64,000 nucleotides of DNA. Source: Gallionella sp. GTDB taxonomy: Bacteria > Pseudomonadota > Gammaproteobacteria > Burkholderiales > Gallionellaceae. The notes under the pieces are model-generated. The model did not search any database, had not been told where the DNA came from, and saw nothing but the letters and a program-made list of their open reading frames with translations. This document shows, in pieces, positions 35,974-45,851 of this stretch (the stretch's first letter is position 1; every line of letters starts with the position of its first letter). A program made the position numbers and the translations under genes. The stretch lies in the NCBI GenBank assembly GCA_028687575.1, contig JAQTZW010000001.1:294098-358097 (forward strand), written 5' to 3'.

Positions 35974-36642
35974 ATGCGCCGGTTTTCTCTAATGACGTTG
36001 ATTCTGCTGGCATTGTGTTCTGTGTTGCCGGCGGCGGAGCTTGTACAATTTTCGCCTGGATTGTTGCGGTACGTCGCGATGCGTTGGGGCAGCGATGCGC
36101 CCGAACGGTTGTCTGACTGGCGTACTGAAATTGCTCAACATATCAAGTCGCAACGAGGGGATGCGCCTTCCGCATCCCAAACCATCGATGATCTGGATGA
36201 CTTTAACTGGTACTGGAACAACATCCACTACTATCCGGATATTAGGCATTGGCGTGTCAATGATTATTGGGCTACGCCGGTGGAGTCGCTGGCCTCTGAG
36301 GGGGCAGATTGTGAAGATTATGCTATCGGGAAATACTACAGCCTGAAAGCTTTGGGTGTGCCGGTGCAAAATCTGCGCATCACCTATGTGCGTGCGTTAC
36401 GCTGGAATCAGGCGCATATGGTGTTGGCTTACTATCCAACTGTGGATGCTGACCCTTATATACTTGATAACTTATCCAGAAGTGTTGAGCGCGCTTCGGA
36501 TCGCCCTGATCTGGTCCCTGTATACAGTTTCAATGATGAAGACGTATGGATGGCGGGTGCTGCACAAACAAGCGGTAAATCCAGTCAGATACGTTTGTGG
36601 AGGGAGTTGCAGGATAAGATGGCAAGAGAGCGGGCCATGTAA
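35974..36642 (+). CDS. lapG: LapG-type periplasmic transglutaminase-like cysteine protease
   Basis: 222 residues with a signal peptide (LMTLILLALCSVLPAAE). BTLCP (DUF920) domain with catalytic Cys in GADCEDYAIGKYYSL, His in NQAHMVLAYY and Asp in YILDNL. In Pseudomonas the homologue cuts the N-terminus of a giant adhesin and releases the biofilm when c-di-GMP falls. The receptor gene follows 33 bases later. The adhesin substrate is not in this window. Confidence 0.9.
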   Translation: MRRFSLMTLILLALCSVLPAAELVQFSPGLLRYVAMRWGSDAPERLSDWRTEIAQHIKSQRGDAPSASQTIDDLDDFNWYWNNIHYYPDIRHWRVNDYWATPVESLASEGADCEDYAIGKYYSLKALGVPVQNLRITYVRALRWNQAHMVLAYYPTVDADPYILDNLSRSVERASDRPDLVPVYSFNDEDVWMAGAAQTSGKSSQIRLWRELQDKMARERAM

Positions 36643-36675
36643 TTCATGGGGAATAGATAAGCTAGGGAGATAGGC

Positions 36676-38667
36676 ATGACGTTGTTCAGGCAATTGTTTA
36701 TTGGTACTTCAATTGTTTTTCTGGTGTTAATGGCGCTTGTTGAGGGGGTATATATTACCAATGCGCGCTTTTACTTGCAGGAGCAGTTGGCATCCCACGC
36801 TCAAGATGTGGCAACGTCCTTGGGTATGGTGCTTCCCCCTTCATTGGCAGACAAGGATCTGGTGCGCGCTGATGTCACGGTGAGTGCTGTCTTCGATCGC
36901 GGTTATTATCAATCCATTGTAGTGGTCAGCTCGCGGGGTGAAAAGTTGATCGAGAAGAATCTTGCCGCCGCGCCTCCGGAAGTTCCAGTATGGTTCACGC
37001 AAGTTTTTCCGATACAAACGCCGTCTGCAGAATCGCTGATTACCAAGGGTTGGCAGCAATTGGGCAGGATCATAGTCACCAGTCATCCGAATTTTGCTTA
37101 TAAGCAATTGTGGCGTACTTCGGTGGAGGCTACTGCGGGATTATTCTTGCTATATATTCTGTCTTTGTTCGCGATCCATGCATTTTTGACGAGGGTGCTG
37201 CGTCCACTTAGCGATATTGAACAAGCTGCCAAGGCAATCAGTGAGCGAGATTTTCAGCAAATCAAGACATTGCCGAGTGCGCGCGAGCTAAGGAGTGTCG
37301 TGCTTGCAATCAACTCCATGTCGGCGAAGCTTTTTGACATTATTGCCCATGAGGTGCGTCAGGCAACGCGTTTTCGGGCCGAGTCCCGGAAGGATGTATT
37401 GACCGGGTTGGATAACCGGCGTGGGTTTGAAGAGCACGTCCACGCCTTGCTTGAGCATGGTGCGGATTTGACTTCGGGCGTGATGTTCATGCTGCAGGTT
37501 TCTGATTTCAAATTATTCAATATGAATAATGGGTATCAGGAGGGGGATGTGCTTTTGAAGGACATCGCTACTTGTTTGCGCGGCATCGGTGCTGAGCGCG
37601 AACTGCTGAGATGTCGTATCAATGGGGCTACGTTTGCCGTGATTGCGTTCAATATTGGTCGCGAGGAGGCGGATCAGTTGGGTAAGTCGCTGAGTACTGG
37701 AGTATTGGGTGTCATTGAATCTCGCAGTGCGCTGCCCGTGCTGACCTTGGGTTGTGGCGGGGTATTTTTCTCTGGTAATAAAGCGACTTTGAAGGCTTTG
37801 CTTGCGCAGTCGGATCGGGTGGTGTTGCAATCGGCATCCACTGGTACGGGTGCAAGCTTGCTAGAGGATCTACTTGGGGATGAACATGGCAAAGGGTCAC
37901 AGTATTGGCGGCAGTTGATTCAGGAGGCAATTAGCGAAGAGCGTATCGTGCTGTTCGCTCAGTCCGTGAAATATTTTGCTACTGACAAGCGCCCACTTTC
38001 TGAGGTGGTAGGTCGCCTGAAAAATGCGCAAGGGGAGTTAGTTCCAGCGGGTCAGTTCATCCCAATGGCGGATCGTTTTCAGCTTACCCCCATATTTGAC
38101 TTGTCGGTGCTGAAAAGATTGTTGGGTCGAATGGCTAGCCAAGGTGGGGACGACCAGGTTGCAATCAATCTCTCGATTCACTCCATTTGCAGTGAAGAAT
38201 TATTGAACTGGTTGACTCCTGTCCTGAAGAAATATCCGAGCATAGCAAATCGGCTGGTATTCGAATTTACGGAATTCGGCATCGTACAGGATCGTATTGG
38301 CATTGAGAAATTTGTCACTCAGATACGCAGGTATGGGGCGGAATTTGCAGTTGACAATTTTGGCTTACATCATTCGGCATTTGAATACCTGCAGCGACTC
38401 AAGCCCGTGTATGTGAAGTTGAGTCCAGCCTATATTCGTGGTTTGCATATTAATCATGAAAATCAGTTCTTTATTTCCTCGGTGGTGAATATCACTCGGT
38501 CGCTGGATATCCAGGTATTTGCTTTGGGTGTCGAAGAGTTGGAAATGCTTCCTTTGTTGCAGGAATTAGGTGTTGAAGGTATTCAGGGATATGTCAATGG
38601 TGGTCTGGTTGAGTCAATTTCCCCAGCTCCAGATGAAGTAGCCCGTCACTTGAGTATCGATCCATGA
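36676..38667 (+). CDS. lapD: LapD-type c-di-GMP receptor with degenerate GGDEF and EAL domains
   Basis: 663 residues. Helix 1 (~9-29), periplasmic LapD/MoxY-type domain (~30-155), helix 2 (~157-178), HAMP (~180-230), GGDEF (~238-400), EAL (~425-660). The GGDEF signature is replaced by INGATF at about 315, so no cyclase activity is expected. In the EAL domain the EAL motif reads EVV and DDFG is DNFG, so it should bind but not cut c-di-GMP. This is the expected inside-out receptor that sequesters LapG. Operon with lapG. Confidence 0.9.
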   Translation: MTLFRQLFIGTSIVFLVLMALVEGVYITNARFYLQEQLASHAQDVATSLGMVLPPSLADKDLVRADVTVSAVFDRGYYQSIVVVSSRGEKLIEKNLAAAPPEVPVWFTQVFPIQTPSAESLITKGWQQLGRIIVTSHPNFAYKQLWRTSVEATAGLFLLYILSLFAIHAFLTRVLRPLSDIEQAAKAISERDFQQIKTLPSARELRSVVLAINSMSAKLFDIIAHEVRQATRFRAESRKDVLTGLDNRRGFEEHVHALLEHGADLTSGVMFMLQVSDFKLFNMNNGYQEGDVLLKDIATCLRGIGAERELLRCRINGATFAVIAFNIGREEADQLGKSLSTGVLGVIESRSALPVLTLGCGGVFFSGNKATLKALLAQSDRVVLQSASTGTGASLLEDLLGDEHGKGSQYWRQLIQEAISEERIVLFAQSVKYFATDKRPLSEVVGRLKNAQGELVPAGQFIPMADRFQLTPIFDLSVLKRLLGRMASQGGDDQVAINLSIHSICSEELLNWLTPVLKKYPSIANRLVFEFTEFGIVQDRIGIEKFVTQIRRYGAEFAVDNFGLHHSAFEYLQRLKPVYVKLSPAYIRGLHINHENQFFISSVVNITRSLDIQVFALGVEELEMLPLLQELGVEGIQGYVNGGLVESISPAPDEVARHLSIDP

Positions 38668-38721
38668 TGATGGGTTGATGGTTATATGCTGATAATTTTT
38701 TAATTTCATAGCGCATTCATC

Positions 38722-40248
38722 ATGACTGTTATTCGCCAGCAGGATTTTATTGACAGCGTCGCAGACGCATTGCAGTTCATCTCTTACTACCATCCGAGCG
38801 ATTTTGTCTCGGCAATGGCAGATGCCTATCATCGAGAGGCATCGCCTGCGGCCAAGGATGCTATGGCGCAGATTCTGACCAATTCGCGGATGTGTGCGGA
38901 AGGGCATCGTCCCATTTGCCAAGATACAGGTATTGTCGTGGCTTTCGTCAAGGTGGGGATGTCGGTACGTTGGGAGGCAACTCTCGATGTCGCGGGTATG
39001 GTCAATGAGGGAGTGCGCCGTGCATATCTTGATCCGGATAACAAACTGCGTGCTTCTATCGTCTCTGATCCAGCGGGAAAGCGTACTAACACCGGAGATA
39101 ACACGCCAGCCGTGGTGCATGTCGAGTTGGTGCAGGGCGATCGGGTTGAGGTGAGCATCGCGGCAAAAGGTGGCGGCTCGGAAAATAAGGCTGTGCTGGA
39201 GATGCTGAATCCAGGAGACGACATCGTTGAGTGGGTGATGCAGCGTGTCGAGGGGATGGGGGCGGGATGGTGTCCGCCGGGTATGCTCGGTATCGGCGTC
39301 GGCGGGACGGCTGAGAAGGCGGCGCTTCTGGCGAAAGAAGCGCTGATGCAGCCTCTCGATATGCACGAACTCAAGGCGCGTGGCCCGCAGAATCGCCTGG
39401 AAGCGTTGCGTGTCGAGTTGTACGATAAAATAAATGCTTTAGGCATAGGCGCACAAGGGTTGGGAGGGCTGACGACCGTAATGGATGTCAAGATTCTCGA
39501 CTATCCGACACATGCTGCGTCAAAGCCTATTGCAATTATCCCCAATTGTGCGGCAACGCGGCATATCCATTTTGAATTGAACGGGGAGGGGCGGGCAGAA
39601 TTTTCGCCACCGAAAATATCGGACTATCCGGACGTACAGTGGCAACCATCTGCTGAAGCGCGACGCGTCAATTTGAATGGTGTAACCCGCGAACAGATTG
39701 CGCAGTGGCAGCCCGGTGAGACGATTTTGCTATCAGGAAAATTGCTGACAGGGCGCGACGCAGCGCACAAGCGTATCGCCGATATGCTGCGACGCGGAGA
39801 AAAGTTACCTGACGGCGTGGATTTTACTAACCGCTTCATTTATTATGTCGGACCGGTTGATCCGGTGCGTGATGAGGTGGTGGGGCCAGCTGGTCCAACG
39901 ACGGCGACACGAATGGATGGTTTCACCGAGATGATGTTGGCGCAAACCGGCTTGATGGGTATGGTAGGGAAGGCCGAACGCGGTGAGGCGGCAATCACTT
40001 CCATCAAGAATCATGGTGCGGTATATCTGATTGCGGTAGGTGGTGCTGCGTATTTGGTATCTAAAGCAATTCGTCATGCCAGAGTGGTCGCGTTCGCGGA
40101 CTTAGGCATGGAGGCAATCTACGAATTCGATGTCGAAGATATGCCGGTAACGGTTGCTGTCGATTCAAGAGGTCGCTCCGTGCATGACATCGGCCCTGGT
40201 GAGTGGCGAAAGCGTATAGGAGTGATACCACTGAAAGTGGTTTCCTGA
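38722..40248 (+). CDS. Class I (iron-sulfur) fumarate hydratase
   Basis: 508 residues. Interconverts fumarate and malate using a [4Fe-4S] cluster. Alpha-domain motifs NSRMCAEGHRPICQDTGIVVAF and GENTPAVVH-like TGDNTPAVVHVEL; cluster cysteines in MCAEG, GWCPPGM-like and IPNCAATRHIHFEL. Beta-domain motifs TTATRMDGFTEMML and IKNHGAVYLIAVGGAAYLVSKAI. Single-chain form of normal length. TCA-cycle enzyme (fumA/fumB type). Confidence 0.94.
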   Translation: MTVIRQQDFIDSVADALQFISYYHPSDFVSAMADAYHREASPAAKDAMAQILTNSRMCAEGHRPICQDTGIVVAFVKVGMSVRWEATLDVAGMVNEGVRRAYLDPDNKLRASIVSDPAGKRTNTGDNTPAVVHVELVQGDRVEVSIAAKGGGSENKAVLEMLNPGDDIVEWVMQRVEGMGAGWCPPGMLGIGVGGTAEKAALLAKEALMQPLDMHELKARGPQNRLEALRVELYDKINALGIGAQGLGGLTTVMDVKILDYPTHAASKPIAIIPNCAATRHIHFELNGEGRAEFSPPKISDYPDVQWQPSAEARRVNLNGVTREQIAQWQPGETILLSGKLLTGRDAAHKRIADMLRRGEKLPDGVDFTNRFIYYVGPVDPVRDEVVGPAGPTTATRMDGFTEMMLAQTGLMGMVGKAERGEAAITSIKNHGAVYLIAVGGAAYLVSKAIRHARVVAFADLGMEAIYEFDVEDMPVTVAVDSRGRSVHDIGPGEWRKRIGVIPLKVVS

Positions 40249-40304
40249 TGTTGCTTTATGAATTTTGAAGTGCCTTGCGGATTTGTTGCGGGGTTTAATG
40301 AATT

Positions 40305-40401
40305 GGCGGGTCTCCCCGCATTGCAGGGTGGTGAATCTGGTCAGGTCCGGAAGGAAGCAGCCACAACTACTTGCTGCAAGTGCCGGGGGTAAGGCTCGCC
40401 T
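40305..40401 (+). ncRNA. ffs: 4.5S signal recognition particle RNA
   Basis: About 97 nt. Contains the universal SRP domain IV core GTCAGGTCCGGAAGGAAGCAGC and the partner GTGCCGGGGGTAAGGC. The ends (GGCGGGT with GCTCGCC) close the hairpin. Position just upstream of dnaX (with one gene between) is typical. Exact ends are inferred from pairing. Confidence 0.93.
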
Positions 40402-40429
40402 CCTTATGTGTTGTCACGGGAGAATGATA

Positions 40430-40960
40430 ATGAAGAAGTTCGGCGGTTTTCTTTGTGCACTATTGCTCAGTGGCAACGTCTTGGCCGTGGATGGCGTTTC
40501 TGTAGAGCTAGGCAATGGCGACTACACTGACACCGCACGCGTCGGTGCGATTTGGAAATGGGATAAGCAGTGGTTCACCGAGGGTGATTGGCTGGTGACT
40601 GGCTTCTGGGAAGCGACTGTCGGTTCGTGGAAAGGCCGTAGCTCAATCGGAAATAACCAGACCATTACTGACTTGGGTTTGACTCCCGTATTTCGGTTAC
40701 AAGAAAAATCTCCTTCTGCCATTGCCCCCTACTTGGAAGGCGCTATCGGTTTTCACATGATTACGCCGACATTTGTGTATGCAAATCGTCAATTTGGCAG
40801 CGCATTCCAGTTTGGTGATCATGTCGGTTTTGGTGTCCGTTTTGGCGAACATCAGCAATTTGATTTGGGCTACCGTTATCAGCATCTATCCAATGGCGGC
40901 ATCAAGAAGCCCAACCAGGGCATCAATCTGAATCAAGTACACTTCGCCTATCACTTCTAA
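40430..40960 (+). CDS. PagL-like lipid A 3-O-deacylase (acyloxyacyl hydrolase)
   Basis: 176 residues from ATG 40430 (GGGAG eight bases upstream); ATG 40424 is also possible, while the ORF-track start lies upstream of the SRP RNA and is wrong. Signal FGGFLCALLLSGNVLAVDG. Outer-membrane barrel with the catalytic motif YQHLSNGGIKKPNQGIN, the His-Ser of PagL, and a Phe C-terminus (VHFAYHF) for barrel assembly. Removes the 3-position acyl chain of lipid A. Twelve bases separate it from dnaX. Confidence 0.85.
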   Translation: MKKFGGFLCALLLSGNVLAVDGVSVELGNGDYTDTARVGAIWKWDKQWFTEGDWLVTGFWEATVGSWKGRSSIGNNQTITDLGLTPVFRLQEKSPSAIAPYLEGAIGFHMITPTFVYANRQFGSAFQFGDHVGFGVRFGEHQQFDLGYRYQHLSNGGIKKPNQGINLNQVHFAYHF

Positions 40961-40971
40961 CGTGGCTTAAC

Positions 40972-42612
40972 TTGTCAGACATATCGGTACTGGCGCGTAA
41001 ATGGCGACCTAGGAATTTCTCGCAACTGGCAGGCCAGGAGCATGTGGTCAGGGCGCTAAGTAATGCGTTGGTGCAGAATAGGCTGCATCATGCCTATCTG
41101 TTTACCGGGACGCGTGGCGTTGGAAAAACCACCATAGCCCGTATTTTTGCCAAATCCCTTAATTGCCTGACAGGCATCACTGCAACTCCCTGCGGAGAGT
41201 GCAGTGCCTGTAAAGAGATTGACAGTGGCCGTTTTGTTGACTTGGTTGAGTTGGATGCGGCTTCCAATACACAAGTGGACAATATGCGCGAGTTGTTGGA
41301 AGGGGCGTTATATGCACCCACCAGCGGTCGTTTCAAGGTGTATATCATCGACGAAGTGCATATGCTGTCTAAGTCAGCCTTTAATGCGATGTTGAAGACG
41401 CTTGAGGAGCCGCCACCGCATGTGAAATTCATACTGGCGACTACGGATCCGCAAAAAATTCCAGTCACGGTTCTATCGCGTTGCCTGCAGTTCAACCTCA
41501 AACAGTTGCCATCGGGACTGATTTCAACACACCTCCAGTTTGTATTGTCAGAAGAGGGTATTTCTTTCGAGCAAGGGGCAGTTAATCTGGTCGCGCGGGC
41601 AGCACAAGGTAGTATGCGTGATGCGCTAAGCCTGATGGATCAGGCGATCGCCTTTTCTGCAGGAAAAATCGAAGAGGTGGCGGTACGTGCGATGCTGGGG
41701 GCAATGGATCAGGGGTGTTTGTTCGATTTGCTTACGGCCCTGAGTGATTGGAATGGTGTGGCGATGCTTCAGGTCGCCGATGCGATGGCCACGCGCAGCG
41801 TGGCGTTTGAATCAGCCTTGCAAGAGTTGGCAGCCTTGTTACACCGAGTTGCCTTGGTGCAAACTGTGCCAGAGGCGATCCCCGAAGATGAGCCGGAGCG
41901 CGCAAGGCTGCTGGAGTTTGCTGCGATATTTGCTCCTGAAGATCTGCAATTGTTCTACCAGATTGCTATTCATGGCCGCGCTGAGATTGATTTGGCTCCC
42001 GATGAATATGCGGGGTTCACCATGACTTTGTTGCGTATGCTGGCATTTAGCCCATCGGTTGGTGTTGCAAGCAGGGGGCTAAGTGTGCGAGTCAGTTCGC
42101 AATCTGCAGTTGTGGGTGTCAGTGCGGTGGCTAAGGCATCTGCAGAGCCTCCGCTAATGCCGCTAGCGCCTGTTATGGGGAGAGATTCGGGTGAGGCGCA
42201 GCCAGCAAAGTCTGGCTTTACCAGTCTGAATGGAGCGCAGCCAAACTGGGCGTCATTGGTTGCGCAGTTGAATATCCAAGCCATGGCACAACAATTAGCC
42301 AAGCATTGTTTGTTGGAGGAGTTGGCGGAACAATTGGTAGTATTACGTTTGGCACCTGAATTCAAGCACCTACAGACGCGATTGGCAACAGAAAATTTGC
42401 AAGCTGCACTGGCGGAGTATTTTGGCAGGCCGCTCAAGCTCAGCATTCTGCTGGGCAAAGCTGTTGAGGCAACCCCTGCTAAGATCGAGCATCAGGCTAA
42501 GCAGAATAAACAACAGCAGGCAAGTGAGTCTATACAGGGCGACACTTTTGTAACAGATGCTCAAGAGGAATTGGATGCAACGCTGCTAGTTGAGTCAATT
42601 AAATCGAACTAA
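40972..42612 (+). CDS. dnaX: DNA polymerase III tau/gamma subunit
   Basis: 546 residues from TTG 40972. Clamp-loader ATPase. Walker [15 protein letters not shown], zinc module [16 protein letters not shown], Walker [11 protein letters not shown], sensor [17 protein letters not shown]. The C-terminal part after ~400 is shorter than the E. coli tau tail. I saw no A-rich slippery run for programmed frameshifting, so a gamma form is not predicted here. Confidence 0.94.
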   Translation: MSDISVLARKWRPRNFSQLAGQEHVVRALSNALVQNRLHHAYLFTGTRGVGKTTIARIFAKSLNCLTGITATPCGECSACKEIDSGRFVDLVELDAASNTQVDNMRELLEGALYAPTSGRFKVYIIDEVHMLSKSAFNAMLKTLEEPPPHVKFILATTDPQKIPVTVLSRCLQFNLKQLPSGLISTHLQFVLSEEGISFEQGAVNLVARAAQGSMRDALSLMDQAIAFSAGKIEEVAVRAMLGAMDQGCLFDLLTALSDWNGVAMLQVADAMATRSVAFESALQELAALLHRVALVQTVPEAIPEDEPERARLLEFAAIFAPEDLQLFYQIAIHGRAEIDLAPDEYAGFTMTLLRMLAFSPSVGVASRGLSVRVSSQSAVVGVSAVAKASAEPPLMPLAPVMGRDSGEAQPAKSGFTSLNGAQPNWASLVAQLNIQAMAQQLAKHCLLEELAEQLVVLRLAPEFKHLQTRLATENLQAALAEYFGRPLKLSILLGKAVEATPAKIEHQAKQNKQQQASESIQGDTFVTDAQEELDATLLVESIKSN

Positions 42613-42632
42613 CAAGCAAGAAGGGAAAGCAT

Positions 42633-42956
42633 ATGATGAAGGGTGGATTGGGCGGCTTGATGAAGCAGGCCCAGCAGATGCAAAAAAATGTTCAGAAAGC
42701 CCAGGCCGAGCTGGCTTTAGTGGAAGTGGATGGGCAGGCAGCATCCGGCATGGTTAAAGTAACGATGACCTGTTCGCACGAGGTGCGTCGAGTTGCGTTG
42801 GATGACAGTATTTTGTCTGACAAGGAAATGCTAGAGGATCTGCTAGTGCTGGCTTTGAATGATGCGGTAAAGAAGGCCGCAGAATTGACCGAGCAGCGTA
42901 TGAGTGCATTCAGTGCTGGCATGGGACTGCCTCCCGGGATGAAGTTGCCGTTTTAA
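42633..42956 (+). CDS. ybaB: YbaB/EbfC nucleoid-associated protein
   Basis: 107 residues. Family signature [36 protein letters not shown] and [21 protein letters not shown]. Small DNA-binding dimer. Between dnaX and recR as usual; its stop overlaps the recR start. Confidence 0.95.
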   Translation: MMKGGLGGLMKQAQQMQKNVQKAQAELALVEVDGQAASGMVKVTMTCSHEVRRVALDDSILSDKEMLEDLLVLALNDAVKKAAELTEQRMSAFSAGMGLPPGMKLPF

Positions 42957-43552
42957 TGACTGTTTCGTATCTGGATAACTTGATGGCGGCATTGCGCTGT
43001 TTGCCCGGAGTGGGGCCGAAATCGGCGCAACGCATGGCCTACCATTTGTTGCAGCGAGACCGGGTGGGAGCGTTGCAACTTGCGTCTGCCTTGCAAAAGG
43101 CGGCAAGTAATGTTCAGCATTGTTCGAAGTGCAACAATTTTTCCGAGCTGGAAGTGTGCGAGCTTTGTGCTTCGACTAGGCGTGACGAGGGGCAGTTGTG
43201 TGTGGTCGAGATGCCGGCAGATCTTTTGATGATCGAGCAGGCGCAATGCTATCGTGGTATGTACTATGTGCTGATGGGGCGTTTATCACCGTTGGATGGC
43301 ATAGGGGCCAAACAATTGCATTTGGAGCGATTGGTAAAACGTGTGCAGCAACATCCTTGTGAAGTCATACTGGCGACCAATTTTACGGTTGAAGGTGACG
43401 CAACTGCGCACTATTTGGCAACATTATTGCAGTCTCTGGGCGTTAGAGTGTCAAGAATTGCTAGGGGTTTGCCGGTTGGTGGTGAGTTGGAACAGGTAGA
43501 TAGTGGCACATTGGCGCAAGCCGTATTGGAGAGGCGTGAGTTAACGGTATGA
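42956..43552 (+). CDS. recR: Recombination protein RecR
   Basis: 198 residues. Works with RecO/RecF to load RecA. HhH start ([18 protein letters not shown]), zinc finger [16 protein letters not shown], and Toprim domain with [13 protein letters not shown] and [16 protein letters not shown]. Overlaps ybaB by one base and the next gene by 4 bases. Confidence 0.95.
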   Translation: MTVSYLDNLMAALRCLPGVGPKSAQRMAYHLLQRDRVGALQLASALQKAASNVQHCSKCNNFSELEVCELCASTRRDEGQLCVVEMPADLLMIEQAQCYRGMYYVLMGRLSPLDGIGAKQLHLERLVKRVQQHPCEVILATNFTVEGDATAHYLATLLQSLGVRVSRIARGLPVGGELEQVDSGTLAQAVLERRELTV

Positions 43553-44451
43553 ATGAGCAGGGCGAAAAACTACAGAAAGTCATGGCTCAAGCCGGATATG
43601 GTTCACGTCGCACGATGGAAGAATGGATTGCTGCCGGGCGTGTGAGTGTCAATGGTGAAACAGCCACCTTGGGGATGCGCGTGTTGCCAGGGGATATGGT
43701 TAAATCCGCCAATCGTACGATACGTGTCGGCGAGCGCGCTCAGACGGTACGCGTATTGTTGTACCATAAGCCGGAGGGCGAAATCGTCAGTCGGGATGAT
43801 CCTGGTAAGCGTGCCAGTGTGTTTGATAAGCTGCCCAGGCTGCGTGGTCAAAAATGGATAGCTATCGGGCGTCTGGATTTTAATACGAGTGGCTTACTCG
43901 TATTCACGACCTCTGGTACATTGGCGAACCGTTTGATGCACCCTCGTTTCGAAGTTGAGCGCGAATATGCTGTTCGGGTGCAGGGTAGCATGTCGGATGA
44001 ACAGATTCAGTCGACATTAGGTGATGGGGTCGAGTTGGAGGACGGTCCGGTGACCTTCGTTAAACTCGAGGATCATGGCGGAGAAGGCTTTAACCACTGG
44101 TATCGTGTGATACTGAAGGAAGGCCGAAATCGAATAGTAAGGCGTACTTTTGATGCACTGGGTTTTCCGGTGAGTCGATTGATACGGGTACGTTTCGGTA
44201 TAATCAACCTTCCTCCCCGACTGAAACGTGGCATGATGGCAGAGTTGGGTGATGGGGAGGTTGAGCAGGTGCTCAATTGGGTCGGGGAGACTGATATTGC
44301 TGTATTGGATGATGGGGCTGAGGAATCCTCTGGTGCTGAGCAAAGTCGGAATGATGATTCATTATCTCCTGCCACTCAAGTAAAGCCTGCTAGGCGGGTA
44401 GGTCGATTTGGTGGTCCAGTACGAACTGGCAAAAGTAGTGTGCGTCGCTGA
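43549..44451 (+). CDS. RluB-type 23S rRNA pseudouridine synthase
   Basis: 300 residues. N-terminal S4 domain ([31 protein letters not shown]), then RsuA/RluB catalytic motif [17 protein letters not shown] with the essential Asp, and [15 protein letters not shown]. The sequence fits RluB (Psi2605) best among the RsuA family. The disordered C-terminal tail is variable in the family. Overlaps recR by 4 bases. Confidence 0.88.
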   Translation: MNEQGEKLQKVMAQAGYGSRRTMEEWIAAGRVSVNGETATLGMRVLPGDMVKSANRTIRVGERAQTVRVLLYHKPEGEIVSRDDPGKRASVFDKLPRLRGQKWIAIGRLDFNTSGLLVFTTSGTLANRLMHPRFEVEREYAVRVQGSMSDEQIQSTLGDGVELEDGPVTFVKLEDHGGEGFNHWYRVILKEGRNRIVRRTFDALGFPVSRLIRVRFGIINLPPRLKRGMMAELGDGEVEQVLNWVGETDIAVLDDGAEESSGAEQSRNDDSLSPATQVKPARRVGRFGGPVRTGKSSVRR

Positions 44452-44511
44452 GTTACGATGGCTGTTATAGAATGCCGTGCAATAAAAATTATCGGTGTAA
44501 TGAAAAGCTGA

Positions 44512-45798
44512 ATGGAAGAACGCAGTAACAAAACAATCATGAGCAGTGTGCTCTTTTTGGATATTGTCGAATATTCAAAAAAGTCTGTCTCAGGCCAAAT
44601 TTCCTTGAAAGAAAGGTTCAATACCTATCTTGCCAAGGCAATTCAGGACGCACCCGTCATTGATCGCATCATTCTGGATACCGGTGATGGCGCTGCAGTC
44701 AATTTCTTGGGGGATGTAGAAGATGCCCTGAAGGCTGCGCTCAGTCTGCGTGAAAGTCTGCTTAATGAGGAACCCGACCTTGAGCCAGAGTTGCTGGTAA
44801 GAATTGGCATCAATCTAGGGCCGGTCAGGTTGATGCGAGATTTAAATGGTCAACCGAATATCGTTGGTGATGGTATTAACGTTGCACAACGCGTAATGGG
44901 CTTTGCGGATCCGAGCCAGATACTGGTTTCTAGGTCATATTTTGATGCGGTATCACGTCTCTCTCCCGAATATGCCGGAATGTTCCACTATCAGGGTTCG
45001 CGTACCGACAAGCACGTTCGTGAACATGAGGTTTACGCCATTGGTTATCCGGGGGACTATACGACCAAGCGGTCGGCAGCCCATTCGGAAATAGATCAAG
45101 CTCAGAAAACTGGCGTTTGGGGGCAATTCCAGGCAGCTTGGGGCGCTTTGCTGGCGGGAGGGCATAATGATTCCCAAGGTTTTCTTGCACGCCTCAAAAA
45201 AGCTGATGGCAAACAGCAGGCTTTTTATGCAATCGCTTTGATAGTGCCTGTGTTGCTTATTGCCGTGATGTTCGTGAAAGATGGGGGGGGTGATAAGCAG
45301 CAAGTTACCAAAGCCGAAATCATGGAGCCATCGAGTGCGGTGCCTAGTGCGCCTACAATCAGCACGCCAGAAGTGGTGCCAGTCGCAAAGGAACATAGTG
45401 TTCCCGTAGACCAGAAAGCTCAGCCTGGCAAAGTAAACACTGAAGTGGTTCAGAAATCACATCCTACTACTGGAAAGACGAGTGCCTCGTCCAAAACGAC
45501 TGAAATCAAGTCTCAAGGCGTTAAGTCTGGCGTGTCCGGATCGGACAAGACGGCGGCTCCCGCAAATGATGCGCCAGTCGTAGTAGATGCCTACATGTTG
45601 GTCAATTGCGTGGATGGCGCACAAGTATTTCTGGATGGCCTGCTTAAGGGAACTGTCACCAATGGCGCTTTGACGCTTACTGCTAAACCTGGCAAGCATA
45701 AATTGATTATTAGTCATACCAGTTTTGGGTTGTACACTGACGAAGTTGAGCTTGAGTCGGGGAAAACTGAACGGGTGAAGCCTAGAGTGTGTAGGTAG
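44512..45798 (+). CDS. Class III nucleotidyl cyclase-like protein with membrane helix and PEGA-like domain
   Basis: 428 residues. N-terminal cyclase homology domain (~8-180): metal-binding FLDIVEYS, second acidic site DTGDGAAVNFLGD, GINLGPV, and GDGINVAQRVM, which retains Asn and Arg. Then a linker, one membrane helix (FYAIALIVPVLLIAVMFV, ~240-258) preceded by basic residues, a Pro/Ser/Lys-rich stretch (~270-350), and a C-terminal PEGA-like beta domain (VNCVDGAQVFLDGLLKGTVTNG). Cyclase would be cytoplasmic and PEGA periplasmic. A G8 run encodes the residues just after the helix. The kinase gene follows in the same direction. Confidence 0.82.
   Translation: MEERSNKTIMSSVLFLDIVEYSKKSVSGQISLKERFNTYLAKAIQDAPVIDRIILDTGDGAAVNFLGDVEDALKAALSLRESLLNEEPDLEPELLVRIGINLGPVRLMRDLNGQPNIVGDGINVAQRVMGFADPSQILVSRSYFDAVSRLSPEYAGMFHYQGSRTDKHVREHEVYAIGYPGDYTTKRSAAHSEIDQAQKTGVWGQFQAAWGALLAGGHNDSQGFLARLKKADGKQQAFYAIALIVPVLLIAVMFVKDGGGDKQQVTKAEIMEPSSAVPSAPTISTPEVVPVAKEHSVPVDQKAQPGKVNTEVVQKSHPTTGKTSASSKTTEIKSQGVKSGVSGSDKTAAPANDAPVVVDAYMLVNCVDGAQVFLDGLLKGTVTNGALTLTAKPGKHKLIISHTSFGLYTDEVELESGKTERVKPRVCR
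45283..45290 (+). repeat. G8 homopolymer inside the cyclase-like gene
   Basis: Eight consecutive G encoding Gly-Gly just after the membrane helix. Shorter than the other G tracts; slippage would remove only the periplasmic part. Confidence 0.4.
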
Positions 45799-45851
45799 AG
45801 AGCTTATGTTTGGGATGATGACAATAAACACGGGGTCGGTAGGTGGTTTTG

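Noticed and set aside
40265-40429. N-terminal extension of the PagL-like ORF
   Set aside because: It would be encoded by the SRP RNA; the signal peptide shows that the protein starts at 40424-40430.
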